DNA of 64,000 nt from Tipula vernalis. Taxonomy: Eukaryota; Arthropoda; Insecta; Diptera; Tipulidae. Below, in pieces: positions 24,214 to 37,600 of the stretch. The number at the start of each line of letters is the position of its first letter. The stretch's first letter is position 1. Position numbers and translations under genes: made by a program. The notes below the pieces were generated by a model. It made no database searches and was not told the DNA's origin. It saw nothing but the letters and a program-made list of their open reading frames with translations. The stretch is taken from assembly GCA_958295665.1 (NCBI GenBank), contig OY282560.1, forward strand, positions 308,741,236 to 308,805,235, in the 5' to 3' direction.

Positions 24214-25145
24214 TTTGCTTTCAATATTTTATATTTTATAATATTAAGGTTTAGCCTGCATTCACAGTATTGTTTTCGCTCTGCGTTTCGATCTTGTTTT
24301 GGACTTATCGTGATACAACAACAACAATCATTTTTTTTTTTTTTTTAAAACTGGTCGTTTGTTTATATGAATCTGTCAAAGTGTGTTTTGTGAAAATTTA
24401 CAAAGTGAAAATAAAAGTTCACAATACCAATTTCGAGAGAAATTTAATTAAAAATTCAATTCTAATATTAAATCGTTTATTATTATATTAAAACAATATT
24501 AATCGCCAGAAGAGAATGGATAATGTGGTTCTTATTATTGCTAAATTACTTGATTTCGATAGTGATTTTGTGTGCATTTTATTGAAACGTTGAATGATGA
24601 TGTGCGCGACTCGAGGTCAGTTCGTAAACGTTTTGTTGAAGTGACAAAGAGTGCTCAGCTGAAGAACAAACTGTTGTTGATTCTCATAGTAGACCTGCTT
24701 GAGTATATAATGAGGGAGACCTTGTCTTTGTCAGGAACGGAGGTTACTGAACAGAGGGTTAATCAGAAGATAACAGAACGATACAATTATCCGTATATAG
24801 TCACGAAAGTGTTGTTGGCGATCGGTATGTCATATAGACGATGTCCCATGCTCGATGAAGTTTTACATTTAAACTTAGAACATGTTAAGTCATATAAATA
24901 TATTTGCTTATGTTCGTCGAACGTCCTTCTCCACATACAGCATCAATCATCTCTATATCTCACAATCATCTCTATTCAGTTTAATCTAATATTTTATTTC
25001 GTTCGATTATATGTGTGCTTGCAGCAGCTGAATATTATTGTTATCCAATTCTCCTCATAGAAGCACCATTAGGTCATCCCATCGAGTGACCACAAATACG
25101 TGTAAAGAAATTATCATGCAATGATTGTTCAATAATACCTTAATA

Positions 25146-25146
<1 letters not shown>

Positions 25147-25183
<37 letters not shown>
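25147..25183. repeat. (TA)n microsatellite
   Basis: About 36 bp of pure AT dinucleotide inside the 24.2-26.8 kb element. Confidence 0.9.
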
Positions 25184-25185
<2 letters not shown>

Positions 25186-25493
25186 ACAAAGAGGCAGATC
25201 ATCTCCAAAAGATATAAGGATATAAAATACAATCTGCTAGATCCAAACTGTGGATTATGAAACAGCTCGTCAATAACTTAATATTTGCCTTCCAAATCTG
25301 CGTAGAACGTTTGGACGATTTTGTGCAATATTCGATCGTGCTTCATTGAAGTTTCGCAATCACGTGTTCTCCATCGTCTACTCGTATCAATGCTAAGATC
25401 GTAAGGTGGCAGTACATCGGCAGTTGAGAAATATTGTGTGTCGGCTTTTATTGTACGTAGAATGTTAGTGCCCATCGTTGGAATTTATTAGGA

Positions 25494-25925
25494 GTGTGTA
25501 TTAATTTTAAAGGATTTTTAAGAGATGGCGTAACTAGTGCTAGTGCTTCCATTTGCAGAAAAGTGCTGCTGAAAGTCAACGAATGGTTGGAAGATGGTGA
25601 TTATGCTCCATTGCAAAGAGTTTTCGACGAAAGAGGTGATTTTAGGCCAGCCAAACAGTTTGAAAATGAGGAAGTGGAAGCTTTACTCGATGAAGACGCG
25701 AGTCAAACGGAAGAAGAACTTGCAGAATCATTACTTGTTGATCGATCAACAAATTTCCAGACGTTTAAATGCCATAAGGGAATGATTCACAAGCAAGGAA
25801 ATTGGGTGACGTGCGAGTTGAAGCTCACAGAAGAAAAGTTTTTTTGCATCGTTTCGTGTCAGGTGATGAAAAATGGTTACGCTACGATAATTCGAAGCGC
25901 AAAAATCATGGTGTAGGCCAGGCCA
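25494..25925 (+). pseudogene. Mariner transposase relic (DNA-binding region fused to the first catalytic motif)
   Basis: Contains RPAKQFENEEVEALLDEDAS, QTEEELAESLLVDRST and GMIHKQGNWV, the helix-turn-helix region of cecropia/mellifera-type mariners. After an internal deletion a shifted frame reads RFVSGDEKWLRYDN, the first catalytic Asp motif. The rest of the catalytic domain is missing. It is a different subfamily from the mariner at 17.7 kb. Confidence 0.8.
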
Positions 25926-25954
25926 ATGGTTTTTATTTGTGTACTTATACTAGT

Positions 25955-26300
25955 TTAACCTTTGTATAGCACGTTAACCATTTTGTTCATTGTTGCAACG
26001 TGGTGACTTTGTGTTTCTCCTCTCGACGCGCAGTCATTTGGATTGTCATTCAATTCGATAACAGGTGATTGATTAGATTGTATTAACTGCATTATCGCAT
26101 GTGTGTCGGGTGTCGCCAGCTTTAGCGCGCCACATAATTCTAACCATGTAAATGAAAGTTTCGTTTTAATATGCGCCACTCTAGTTCCGACGGTTGGTAA
26201 AGTTGTTTGCTCAATGTCGGTTTTAGATCCGAAACCGTGAAATTCAATTGGAGTTCACTGTTGAATCCGTCGTGGTATTCTAGGTCAAAGTTTTCAAAGC
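25955..26300 (-). pseudogene. BEL/Pao retrotransposon fragment (RNase H region)
   Basis: On the - strand the frame reads HIKTKLSFTWLELCGALKLA and then LNDNPNDCASRGETQ, matching the PRLELCGA and NPADCASRG signatures of the BEL/Pao RNase H. It is less than 350 bp long with deletions between the motifs. Confidence 0.7.
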
Positions 26301-26769
26301 ATAACTTTTACCTTTATGATGGTGGGTACTAACGAGCCTAACGGAATAACAATTTAGATATTCTGTCATTTAGATATTCTGCTTCATATTCCAGCTCATC
26401 CATTATGATGCTTTCAATTTGCCAAACAAAACAATAAAAAAATTAATTGACAGTTCTCATTTTAAAAATAAATATCGATGTGTTTTCAAATTTTATATTA
26501 CGAAAACAACCAAAAATTACTATGGTTGACAAATTTTTTTGGATTCGATGTTGTTTTCACCGCCATAGCCACTATATTTTGTTAGTGCCACTAAATAATA
26601 TTGGTAGAAAACTTGGATTTTTTCCACGGGAACGATAAGTTTTTTATATGGTAAAGGAGCATTTCTTTGCTAATATCGTGAAGAAAAACAACAACAAAAA
26701 CTAAAATCTGAAAACAAGATCGAAACGCAGAGCGAAAACAATACTGTGAATGCAGGCTTAGGCCAATTT

Positions 26770-27440
26770 TCAGATAACTCATTTACTTTGCAAAACCTCG
26801 ACTTTTAGTAGTATGTAACCTAGTATTTAGTACATGTAAGTATTCATACATGTTATTTTAATGCTGATGGTTACTTGTCGGTTTGGCAGATAAGTATATG
26901 TATTTAACTTTGGTCCAACTATAATTCTTGAGCTTGTTGTTAGAAGACTCTCAATAAATTTCAGTATTTGTTCTATTGATTTTATAAAAGCGAGATTTAA
27001 TAATTTTTAAGCCCATCATTCGAAATATAATTTTACTCGAGTGTTATCCTTCGTTCAACGAATATACAATATTTTTGTGTTTATTATTTAAGTAAGGCTA
27101 GTTAGAATAATATTTATTTACTCTTAAATTTAAATATTTAAATCTATTATTAAATTTAAATCATATCTTAATAATGTGCTCTTGCCAATCTAGTGGAAAA
27201 AATTAAATAAGATCGTGTTGTAGTTCTTCAACTTCATATATATTTGCATATGGATCGCAAGTTAGTGTAAAATAATTTTTGTTTACATTTTTCTTAAATG
27301 TAGTTTCATTGTAGTTTAAGCTCTAATAAAATTGTGAATTAATTTAATCTTGATATAATGTTGAAGATTATATTAAACATTTTCAATAATAAATTTCATC
27401 TTGTTTTAAATAAAATAAACCGTTGACCTCTTAATATCCC
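26770..27440. other. Intergenic, no gene recognised
   Basis: AT-rich unique-looking sequence without ORFs or repeats that I can identify. Confidence 0.4.
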
Positions 27441-27444
27441 AGAA

Positions 27445-28700
27445 AATGATAATTAAATGTTAAGGGTGAGGGAGGAAACTCAGGTAAATGCCTATTTCTA
27501 ATTTCAGCCGATAATAAACAATTTGGTGGTTATCCGCCGAAAGTAAAGAGGATACATAGTTAAAATATGAAATATGATGAAATAAAAATTTTTAAAAATA
27601 GTCTTACGTTTTTATGTGATTTGTCAATAGCTTTTGCAGGAAAAAATTCCGTTCGGGGGAAATCTCGGAAAATTTGAAAAAGTTTCCAGCCGAAAGTAAG
27701 AAATGAATGTCTAAAATCAGCCTCTATAGTGTTATGTCTGGAGATTGATTGCATTGATGTGACTTGTCATTAGCTTTCCGAGTTTTCTCACGGGAAACTT
27801 GAACTGAATTTTTTTCCTGCGATAGCTATTGAGTAATCACATCCATTGAAACCATCTCCAGACATAACACTCTAGAGGCTGATTTTATACAAATTTTCTA
27901 ATAATTTTTGAAAAATGGAATTTTCCGAAATTTCCCACGGGAAACTTGAACTGAATTTTTTTCCTGCGATAGCTATTGTTAAGTCACATCACTCCAATCC
28001 ATCTCCAGACATAACACTTTAGAGGCTGATTTATTTTCGGCTGGAATGTCAATAACATAATCTGTATTATCGACTTTTCACTTTCGGCTGGAAACTTTCG
28101 GCTAACTTTAACAGGGTGAAAATTTGTAGAAAATCAGCCTCCACAGTATTATGTCTGGAGACGTATTTTATTGATGTGACTTGTCAACAGATATCGCAAG
28201 AAAAAAATTCAGTTCAAATTAATAGAAGCTGATTTTATGCAAATTTTCTAATAATTTTTGGAAAATCGAATTTTTCGAGATTTTCCACGGGAAACTTGAA
28301 ATTAACTTTATTCCTGCGATAGCTATTGACAAGTCACATCAATAAAATAGATCTCCAACTTTCGGTTAATTTTATCAGGGTCCGATTGATAATGACTCTA
28401 TTTTTTATTTTCGGCTGGCATAACACAATCTGTATTACCGATTTATTTTTACTTTCGGTTGGGATCAGATAATCTGCATTGCCATTTTTTATACTTTCGG
28501 CTGGACTAGAACCATCTGCATTATCGACTTTTCACTTTCGGCTGGCCATTTTCGGCTAACTTTAACAGTATTTAGAAGTAATAGACTAGAACCATCTGCA
28601 TTATCGACTTTTCACTTTCGGCTGGCCACTTTCGGCTAACTTTAACAGTATTTAGAAGTATTTGTGTATTAAGGAGATATGTATTTAAGTGTCGAATTGC
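27445..28700. repeat. Cluster of a dispersed repeat, copies in both orientations
   Basis: Several copies of a unit containing CTATTGACAAGTCACATCAA, CTCCAGACATAACACT, AGAGGCTGATTTTATAC and TTTCGGCTGG, some inverted. The same unit, inverted, lies at 37140-37620. Head-to-head copies make this part able to fold. No coding content. Confidence 0.75.
28504..28662. repeat. Recent 80 bp tandem duplication
   Basis: Two adjacent 80 bp units starting GACTAGAACCATCTGCATTA and ending TTTAACAGTATTTAGAAGTA differ at about one base, so the duplication is recent. Confidence 0.9.
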
Positions 28701-28825
28701 TAGGATTTATGGTCACGTTTAATTCGATTATATGAGATTTTAGAAATTTTGGCGTTGAGTTTCGTGATTTTCGAATATTTTTCGAATATTCAGAACCGCA
28801 GATTTTTCACCATATCTCTTGGGTT

Positions 28826-30130
28826 TTGAAGACGATGTTTAGTTTCCAAATCTCGACCAAAAATATGCATGTGAAATTATCCCAGTTTTCCATCGCAGAA
28901 AAATTAAAATGTTCATCAGGTAACACTATTCCACCCCATCCCAGTTTTTTGTCATGTACTAAGAACTTTAATTATATATTATATTTCTGTTACATAACAG
29001 CCGTTCATTGTGATTTGCACAATCGGCATCGAAATGCTTCTACATAAATTTATCCTAATTTTAAATATTTTAGAGCCTATTTCCTAAGAACTTAGAGGGC
29101 CGGAAATGATTCGTCATGTTTTAAGTTTGCAATGATATACATAGGTCAAAACCCAATTTTTATTAATAACATTTTATTTCAAAGAGTACACGTTCGAGTT
29201 TAGCTGAATCGGATTCGTTAAACTTTAGTCGGGCAACATATAGCGTTATATGGTGGAACAACGCTATATGGTGGATTATTGATGGTTATATTACTCATTG
29301 TAGATATGGTGTTTATAATGTTTCTGGAGGATTGAATTTATAAGTGCGTATGTAAGTTTGTGAGTACCTATGTGTTTTTATTGTTTTTTACTGTAGGTTG
29401 TGTAGAATTGTTCCGATATATTAGTAAACGCCGGGTGATATTATGGGTATTGGGAAATTTCATATTGGAAGTATTCTCCGCCAAATCGGCGTACTTTTCC
29501 CATCCGTCATTGTGGTAACAGTATGCGATATAATGAGCAGAGTCTCTGATGGTGCTGAAAAATCCTGTTATTGTAAAGTTTTCATTGTAGGTATATTGTG
29601 AACATAGTTGGGATCTTGGGTATACTCAGGCTCTCGATTGTCTCGATAGTTGTTTCACAGTACACGAAAAGTATTGAACTGGAAAAAACTTCGTTTATTG
29701 TTTTTTCTTTGCCACAAAGACAATAAAGTATATCTGGTTCTTTAATACATTCTTTGCAAGGTGAATTGGTAGGTAATCAGAGTTGACTCATATTAAGAAT
29801 CATTTCTGGCCGTCTAAGATTTTAGGAGATAGACTCTAAAATATTTAAAATTATGATGAATTTATATGGAACCATTTGGAAGCTGGCCGATTGTGCAAAT
29901 TACAATCAACGGCTAGTTCTGGGATGCTTATTAGTGTTATTTCTTAGTGTTTTCTAGTTTGAATATAAAGAATCATTATAATCAGAAATATAATAAATAA
30001 TTAAAGTTCTTAGTACATGAGAAAAACTCGTATGGGATGGGACAGTGTTACCAGATGAATATTTTAGTTTTTTCTGGGATGAAAAACTGGGATAACTGGG
30101 ATAACAATTAGTTATTTGTGCCAAATTGGT
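28826..30130. mobile_element. Foldback/MITE-like element with ~280 bp inverted arms
   Basis: The left arm (28826-29115) and right arm (29790-30130) are inverted copies, sharing for example CATGTACTAAGAACTTTAAT, ATCCCAGTTTTTCAT-like sequence, AATTTTAAATATTTTAGAG and GCACAATCGGC. The central 670 bp is non-coding. Arms are about 80-85% alike by eye, so it is old. Confidence 0.7.
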
Positions 30131-31521
30131 TTGCATATGATATTCAAGGAAATTTTTCTCGATATTTCAAAACTGCCCAAAACTGCAATAGACAAATTTT
30201 AGGAGTTTTGTATAGTATTTAACAATAATTTTGAAAGATCAAAATTTCGTTACATTATATATTTCTAAATTTCCCCTTCTTTATACAGTCAGAAATATAA
30301 TTTAAAAAATTCTAAGTGAAATTCGGTGACAAGACGTCAGATCGTCTTGCACGATTTTAATTAAATGTATGATATAAAAGCATTCTATTCCTTCAGGAGT
30401 CAAATTGCAAAAAAGGTACAAGTAGGTATCATACTTAAACGTGCCTGATGTCCATCTTCCTAGTAGCAGTGAATCGTCTGATCATTGTCCAATCAACACT
30501 TCCAGAAGGACAACATAAACTCCTTAAGCAGCCACACAAGTTACTAAAGATTTTTTAGCTTTTTAAACTTACTATATAAAACCTGAATAGTTCATTGCCC
30601 AACAAATGCCCAATATGTCCAAAATTTAATTAGTTCTTGTGCTATTAAGTTTTGTATGATGTGATCGTCATTGGCTATAAGGTATTAATTATACAATCAA
30701 ATCACTTCAACAAAATTAAGATTCTGATAAATTTTCGTGTACAGTTAATTAGTAATTAGCGAACAATTGGATTGTATACGATTGATTTGAGTTTAAAATT
30801 CAACTTGAATATAGCAACCGTATCCTTTTAATATAATCTAAGACATAATATTGATTTTCTTAAATCTATTGTCTGCATATACTCGTCGCATAGGTACTAC
30901 ATATTGCTATATCGATTATATTACAAGCATAACTGGAATCTCAACAAGTATTGATACACATTAAAGGTCCTTGTATACCCTTTTGTTCACAATTGCATTG
31001 AATTTTGGCGTGTGTGTTTCAAGGGTTACCACCGTGCGCACATTCATTCACATACCCATTTAATACTTTCACCATTGAGATGTTTCTTCAATTCTTCAGT
31101 ATTTAAGAAAGAATCCCAAAAAAAAAAAAATCTCTCCTATGTTCATAATAAAAAATGTCCCCTTTAATATATTAAATGAATATTTTATTAGCTAGACAAG
31201 GATATCTATACACTACCATTTCGTATTTGATTCTGATTGGTGAATGGGAGTGACTTGATTGTACATGTTTGTTGAAAAAAAATAACATTTAGGGGAAATT
31301 CAGAAAGGACGTGTTCATTTCTAAAAAATGGTTGATGAGTGATGATGTTGAAACACAAAACTTATTTATAAAACAATATCAATTAATAATTAGTTAGAGG
31401 TGCTTAAAATAAAATAACACAAACACACACGCACACACATACAAAATTATTAATTTTCATAAATATTTTCTTTTTTCTTTCTATGTACGATGACACGCAA
31501 TTACCACAAAAAAAAAACCAG
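30131..31521. other. Upstream flank of the first visible glass exon, nothing recognised
   Basis: AT-rich sequence. A pyrimidine stretch at 31463-31482 may serve the exon a acceptor. Otherwise no gene, repeat or upstream glass exon is seen. Confidence 0.4.
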
Positions 31522-31652
31522 ATTCAATTGGTACAGACGAGGGTGGAGCCATGTATATAACTTGTGGAGAAACGAATGGAGCTAATGTGGAGCCTGAAAC
31601 TGGATATGTACCAAATAATCCACTATTTGGTTTACCTCTTGATAGTCCACAG
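31522..31652 (+). CDS. gl: glass exon a (N-terminal acidic/conserved block)
   Basis: Reading in frame from a split Asp codon gives [12 protein letters not shown], then [16 protein letters not shown] and LDSPQ, and ends at CAG|GTGAGT in phase 0. The acceptor is AG at 31520-31521; the pyrimidine tract is about 40 nt upstream and weak, so the 5' edge is less certain than the 3' edge. The in-frame ATG at 31551 lies inside the conserved block and corresponds to an internal Met in the fly protein, so it is unlikely to be the natural start. Confidence 0.9.
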
Positions 31653-34600
31653 GTGAGTTTGATTTAGTGCAGAGTTGTAAAAATTTTGTTTATGGTGTGT
31701 GCAAGCGCGCTTGGCGAACGCATTTTTTTTTGTTTTTTTGTTCAAGTGACAAGTGATTATTGTGCGAAATAAGTGTTTAAAATAAAATATGAAATTAATG
31801 AATTTCCTTAATAATAGTAAGAGCAAAATAAAAACGGTAATGTGTTGATGTGAGAAAAAATAATTAATTTATGCGTGAAATATAAGGAGTTATGTGATAA
31901 TTTCGTGATAAAAAATGTTCTGATTGGTGTCTATAATTTGTTGAGTGGCGGGCCAAAACCTGTTAAAAAAATGCAGGGATTTTTATTTACTAAATTTTAA
32001 GAATTTATACAATCTTGTGGATTTAACGGATTAGCTAATTTGCGGATATACCTACTCGATGTTAATTCAATCTCTGTCAAGAATTTTTTAAATTGTTTCT
32101 AGAAAAAAGCTTTTGTAAGTTTCGAGCTTGCAAATTGAACCCTTTTACGTAGTAATTTTTAAATCTAAAATTAATTATTTTTATTTAATTTAGAACACTC
32201 TGTCGAAAGGTTTAGCACATCCTAAAATTACATTTTAAATTTTGAAATATGTAATTGAAAAATTTCGAATTTGGACTAAAATTCTAACGATGCAGATACG
32301 TTTTGCCTTGATGCTTAACATCTCGATGAACAACTCCAAGCCAGCCTTTAAGTCTATATAGAAATTAGACTATAGCGTAAATTGTCCGAACACAAATAAT
32401 TGAACGACATTTTTTGACTGCATCAAATAACTCCCCAATGAAATAACTTCCTATGGAAATTGAAAGCTTACCTGCTAACACGAAATTAAACCCAAAAATT
32501 TGGGAATTTATTTCGCGACCTTTGGGGATTTTGTTCATATGCTGAGTTGTGCGGGCTTATTTCAATATAAAAGTAGTCCCCAAATATCGGATATGAAATA
32601 AAACCCCAACAATTATTTTTTATTTCGTTGTTCAATTTACTCAAAAAGGAAGATTCGATTTTAAAACATTTTGGAAAATTAGATTTAATTTAATTTTTTG
32701 GAGTAAATACATGATTTAGCGTCTTTAGGTGATGCGTAGTTGTGTTAACTCTTCCTTCTTACAAGATCCGCTTCCCGTGGGTCACAGTTTCAGGCTAATT
32801 GGTTGGACTCCGGATTGATTGAGGATGACTTCTTCTTGACATGGTTTTGGAATTGACCATTTTTTGCGTTTTGTTCTTAACAAAAGGATGAGTATTATGA
32901 TGAAAATTATGGATATTATACCGAAGTCTACAAAGGCTGCTCCCTTATGTTTTGTGAATAATTTTTTGTAGTTGATCTACATTATTTAGGTGTAGATTAT
33001 GAAGGTGTCCTGGGTCGATTTTTACACCTTTATCTGTTTTATTAGGTTGTAGTACTGTTGATAATACTTGTGATTTCCTAATATCTCTGCTGGTGAAAGT
33101 TATATTTTTGATCTTAATTGTTTCATTGTCGTGTTGTATTAGAAAGTTTCCCTCCAGGTGTTTATCCGTGTTGTGTCGATTATCTGATTCTTGTTGAATT
33201 GGTAGCTACATTGGGCATTCCCCTTATGAGCTGGTTGACGCAGTGGTCGGCTTTTAATTCCTCCAGACTGTTGATCTCGCAAAGTATGGTTTGACGAAAA
33301 AGTTTGCATTTTCAAATGATCCCGAACATTTCGTCTTGGTTTACCAGAAGTTCGATGTATTCCAGGTACATATATTTGTTTGTTGTTCTCAATCGTTGTT
33401 CTTAACATGACGTGATTAGGTTCTGCGAATTCTATTGCTTCTATATCGTTAGAATATTGAAGGGTTTCGATTTTTGCAACCAGGCGACTGATCACCTCTT
33501 TATCTAATAAATTGCTGCTCGGATGATTTCTTTTATCTCTTCTTTGATTATGGTTAGTCGGTTGAATACGATTTGTTGGAGTATTTCATCTGAGTTTTCG
33601 TGTAAATGATCAACAATTTTGTTGTATTCATTGAGAATCTGCTGTGCTATGGTCATTAAGGTATTGTTGAACTTATATTGTTGATTGTTGTTATCGATGA
33701 TTTGATTTTGACTTTTGATTATTTGATCCCACTTCCATGCGGAGCCGATCCAGTTGATTGATCGGCGAGATAGTGATCTTTGACCTTTGAGTTTTGATAT
33801 TAGCTGCTTGGTTTGGTTCATTTGGTGAATCAGTTGATGTTGAAGACTGCTTTCTGGGTCAATGTTGTCAAGTGAAGTTCTAATTCTGTTGATTATTTCC
33901 TCATAGTCGGTCAAGTTGATGACATGGATTAATTTGAAATTTCCATTGATGATTCGACCATTGACTTGTTTGAGAGTTACCATTGGTGTAGTATATTTGT
34001 AGATAGTAAGCTTGTCAAGCCCAATATCCAGAAACTGGAAAGACAAAATGATTGCGTTAAATTTTTTTTTTTTTGAATTTTGTGGACTCGTTTCCCGGAG
34101 ATGGTTGTAATTGTGACTCGATTATCTTTGGCCACAGTTTCTTCTTTAAATCTTGGTTTCTCTTTTTCTTGTATTTGATTGTAGTGTTGTATATTGTTTC
34201 TACAGGTTTGAGCTGCTGAGTTCTCCTCGTTTACCTCTGTCAAATATTTTGTAAATATTTTCCAGATGGCCTTTCTCGTTATCTTCTCCGAATATGATGG
34301 TATCATCATTCTAAACATTTCCCAACCTTTTTTATATATCCGGTATTGGATATGTGTCTGATACTGTGGCACCAATTGATGAGTTATAGGGGCTTTTAGA
34401 CGGCCTTATGATTCCATCCTTTAGAAATTGATCTATTTGCTTCTACATTTCTTGTCTCATGCTGACTGGATAGGGATAGGACTTATACATTAGTATCAAT
34501 TGCTTCAATGTTGTGGACTGGTTTAAATAGTGTTTTGAATTTTGCAACAATTTCTTGAAGGTTTTGTGTAGCTTCTGAAAATAGGTGACTATCCCGAACT

Positions 34601-37600
34601 TTAATATTGTTTACTTGAACTGAGTGGTTTCCTTAAGTGGAATTTTGACATTTTGGGTTATGGTCAAAATATTATTTTTTCGGTCGACAATTGCTCCAAG
34701 TTTTAGAGTGTCGTTTTTAAACCAAGTAGTACAAAGAACTCTATTAATGTGTTGATTCCTATGCATTTCAATTGTCCGGATATTTTTTTACTGATCTTGA
34801 TGTTACCTCACGCTGATTTTATGTTAAACGTGACGCGTTAGTGGGAATTGCTCCTGCAGCTAGTTCAGGTTTGATGAAGTTCTTGTTGGCTCCTTGAGGA
34901 TGTGGTTCTTTGCTGTTTGTTCTCTAGGTATACTAGAAGTTTCTCCATAAAATTTACCTCTTAGTTTATTTCCCCAGCTTCGTTTTCGAATGTCTTGATA
35001 TCCGTATTTTCCTCTTCCTGCTGCGTCTCTAAATGATAAATTCTTTGCTGCCTTTGGGATTCGTCGTAGCTGGGATGTTCTACTTTTGGTGGCTGGTTAT
35101 TCTGATATGCTGGTTTATTCAAGTAATTTACCCTTTTTAGTTTGAATTGACTGGTCGATTTCCATTGGTGTTGCAGGTTTCGGATAAATTGGCCTAGGTG
35201 GCATTTGTTGATTCAGGTTTTGTGTTGATTATTGCATACCATATTTTTCTGTTGCGGTCGTATTGAATTGTGGATTACTCGTGGATTTTGTGAATTGGTA
35301 TATGAAACTTGGTTGACCGAGTTATTAATTCGTGGACTTTGGGGGTTGATATACGAAAATTGGTTGATTAGAGCTGTTACCGAGTGATAACCGTTCTTTT
35401 CCTTCCGGAAGTGTGGTCCTGATAGTGATAGTGTGATTTCTGTAGTTTCGACTAGAACGTTGATGATTTCTGTCGAATAGTCCTCTGTTTTGATCTTATT
35501 TTCTATCAATGAGAATTGATGATTCATATTTGCGTAGAATTCATCGATCGTCATATTCCTTTGTGCAAGGTTATTTAATTGGTGTTCTAATGTTCAAAGA
35601 TCCCTATTATCTGCATAGTGGAGCGATAGGCATTTTTTTTATCTTTTAGGTCCTGTTCGTTTTGTAGGATTGCAAATATTGTTGTTGCAGCTGGAACTAT
35701 AGGTTTCTCCACTACTTCAAGTCCCCACTCGATTTGTTTTGTGAACTCAATTTGAGCATTTAGGGCTCCGGTTATTTTGGTTAATGCAGCTTGGATTTGA
35801 TCTAATTTTTGTTCTACTGGTGTCGCCGTTATGATGGTCCACTTGTTATTATTTCTGATTATTACGATAACCTTAGTTACCGTATTACCGATTAACACTT
35901 GTTAAAAAAAAATTTTTTGTTGCTTATTATTATAATCATTTCACTGTCAAGTTATTTCCCGCAGCCGAATTTTCTTCCATCAAATGTTTTTGTTTGAACA
36001 GTTTGGACCAGCATACTTTCTAAATACGCCCGAGTTTAGTATATACTACGAAATAGGAAAATTACTGGCAAAGGTAGACTAAAACGACCCATACAGATGA
36101 TACAATTTATTGTACTATAAATCTCAGCGATTTCGCTTGAAACGATAAAGTAGGACTACAATTTCACACGGTCTGCATATTTGAAAAAACCCGAAGAAAG
36201 TCACCGAGGGCTTTCTAGTAAAATACGACATTTCAGTCGAAAATTTATGTTGCTTTATACTAAAGTCGCCGGTAACGTTTTTCCGGTGAATTTTAAGAAT
36301 ACGGGCACAGATTTAATCGCATTGTAATCCGTCCAAATTTTAATTTCACTTGCTAGGGTTACCTCTGTGAGTGTCACTTATGTATCTCTCATTCTTTGAA
36401 TTACGAGTGTTGAGAACTCGCAATTAACAAATTCACGCATAATATCGTTTTGGCGCATTTTGAAAAAAAATTTAGAAACTAGAAGCCAACCAATTGAGTT
36501 GCACGAAATGCTACAAATTACAGGTAAATTGGGATTATTGAAATTTTATTTTTCGAGATTTTTAATCGCATTCGAGGTTTGGTTGAATATTATTTTATAC
36601 ACATAGAAGTTATACAAGATTTTATAGATTTTGTGGGATTATTTATACAAGATTTTTTATATTATTCGAGTTTGTTGGGATTGAATAAAGCGTATAGGAA
36701 TGAGTTAGGTAATCCTCGTAATCCGAGATTTTTGGATTAATGTGGAAATATTTTGTTTGCTATTGAATCGCTTAATTTTGAGATTTTTCAAGATTATTCT
36801 ACAATTTTCAGTTTATTCGAGATTTTCTGGAATATACCTGAAATTTTTTGAAGAATTAAAAAATTAAAATTTTCAGACGAGTCAAGGTTATTCGAATTTT
36901 TGGAGTTCATTCGAGATTCGAGTCTACTCGAGTTTCTCGATATATTATTTTAAAATTTGTAAAGGGCAGTAGATACAGTTTAGTACAGAATTATAATGAT
37001 TCATCGAGTGAGTCTCGTGGTTTTTAAGCGTATTTCTGATTTACTTGCGGTTGAGTGTTAAGTAACAGAAATTGTTTCAGATTTTTGAGATTATTTTTTA
37101 TTGCTGAGTTGAATAGCACGCACATACGAGTATGCGTGAGGGTCCCATACTGTTAAAGTTAGCCGAAAGTTGCGAGCCGATAGTGATAACGTCGATAATG
37201 CAGATTGTGTGATCGCAATCGAAAGTAAAAACACATCGGTAATGCAGATTATGTCATCCCAGCCGAAAATAAAAAATGGAGTCATTACAATCGGACCCTG
37301 TTATTGATGTGACTTGTCAGTAGCTATCGCAGGAAAAAAGGTCAGTTCAAGTTTCCCGTGGGAAATCTCGGAAAATTCGATTTTCCAAAAATTAGTAGAA
37401 AACTTATATAAAATCAGCCTCTATTAACTTGAACTGAATTATTTTCCTGCAATATCTATTGACAAGCAACATCAATGCAATTCATTTCCAGACATAACAC
37501 TGTGGAGGCTGATTTTATACATTCATTTCTTATTTTCGGCTGGAAATTTTTTCAAATTTTCCGAGATTTTCCACGGGATACTTAAACGGAATTTTTTCCT

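Larger units (their letters stand above)
24245..26765. mobile_element. 2.5 kb element with ~75 bp terminal inverted repeats
   Basis: The left end GCCTGCATTCACAGTATTGT continues TTTCGCTCTGCGTTTCGATC, and the exact inverse lies at 26700-26760. The arms are nearly identical for about 60 bp and degenerate for some 20 bp more into a CAACAACAA stretch. The interior holds a mariner relic, a BEL relic and a (TA)n run, so it acted as an insertion target or carries composite cargo. No transposase of its own is visible. An open stretch at 24572-25060 (+) has no recognisable motif. Confidence 0.7.
32745..35900 (-). mobile_element. Errantivirus-like Ty3/gypsy with env, internally deleted
   Basis: On the - strand the order is gag (35898-35210), a remnant of protease and early reverse transcriptase (about 35000-34390), the C-terminal end of integrase (34375-34080), then env (34046-32870). 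The LTR probably begins near 32748 with AGTTAACACAACTACGC after a purine tract, as in gypsy-type elements. The join near 34385 jumps from the [11 protein letters not shown] region of RT to the integrase tail, so most of RT, RNase H and the integrase core are gone. The element is dead. It lies in a glass intron, antisense to glass. Confidence 0.8.

Noticed and set aside
27445..28700. CRISPR-like array
   Set aside because: Copies vary in length, occur in both orientations and lack regular spacers; this is a eukaryotic dispersed repeat.
31551..31652. ATG at 31551 as the start codon of glass
   Set aside because: Upstream codons in the same frame (DSIGTDEGG) match the conserved fly sequence and are preceded by an AG acceptor, so the Met is internal.
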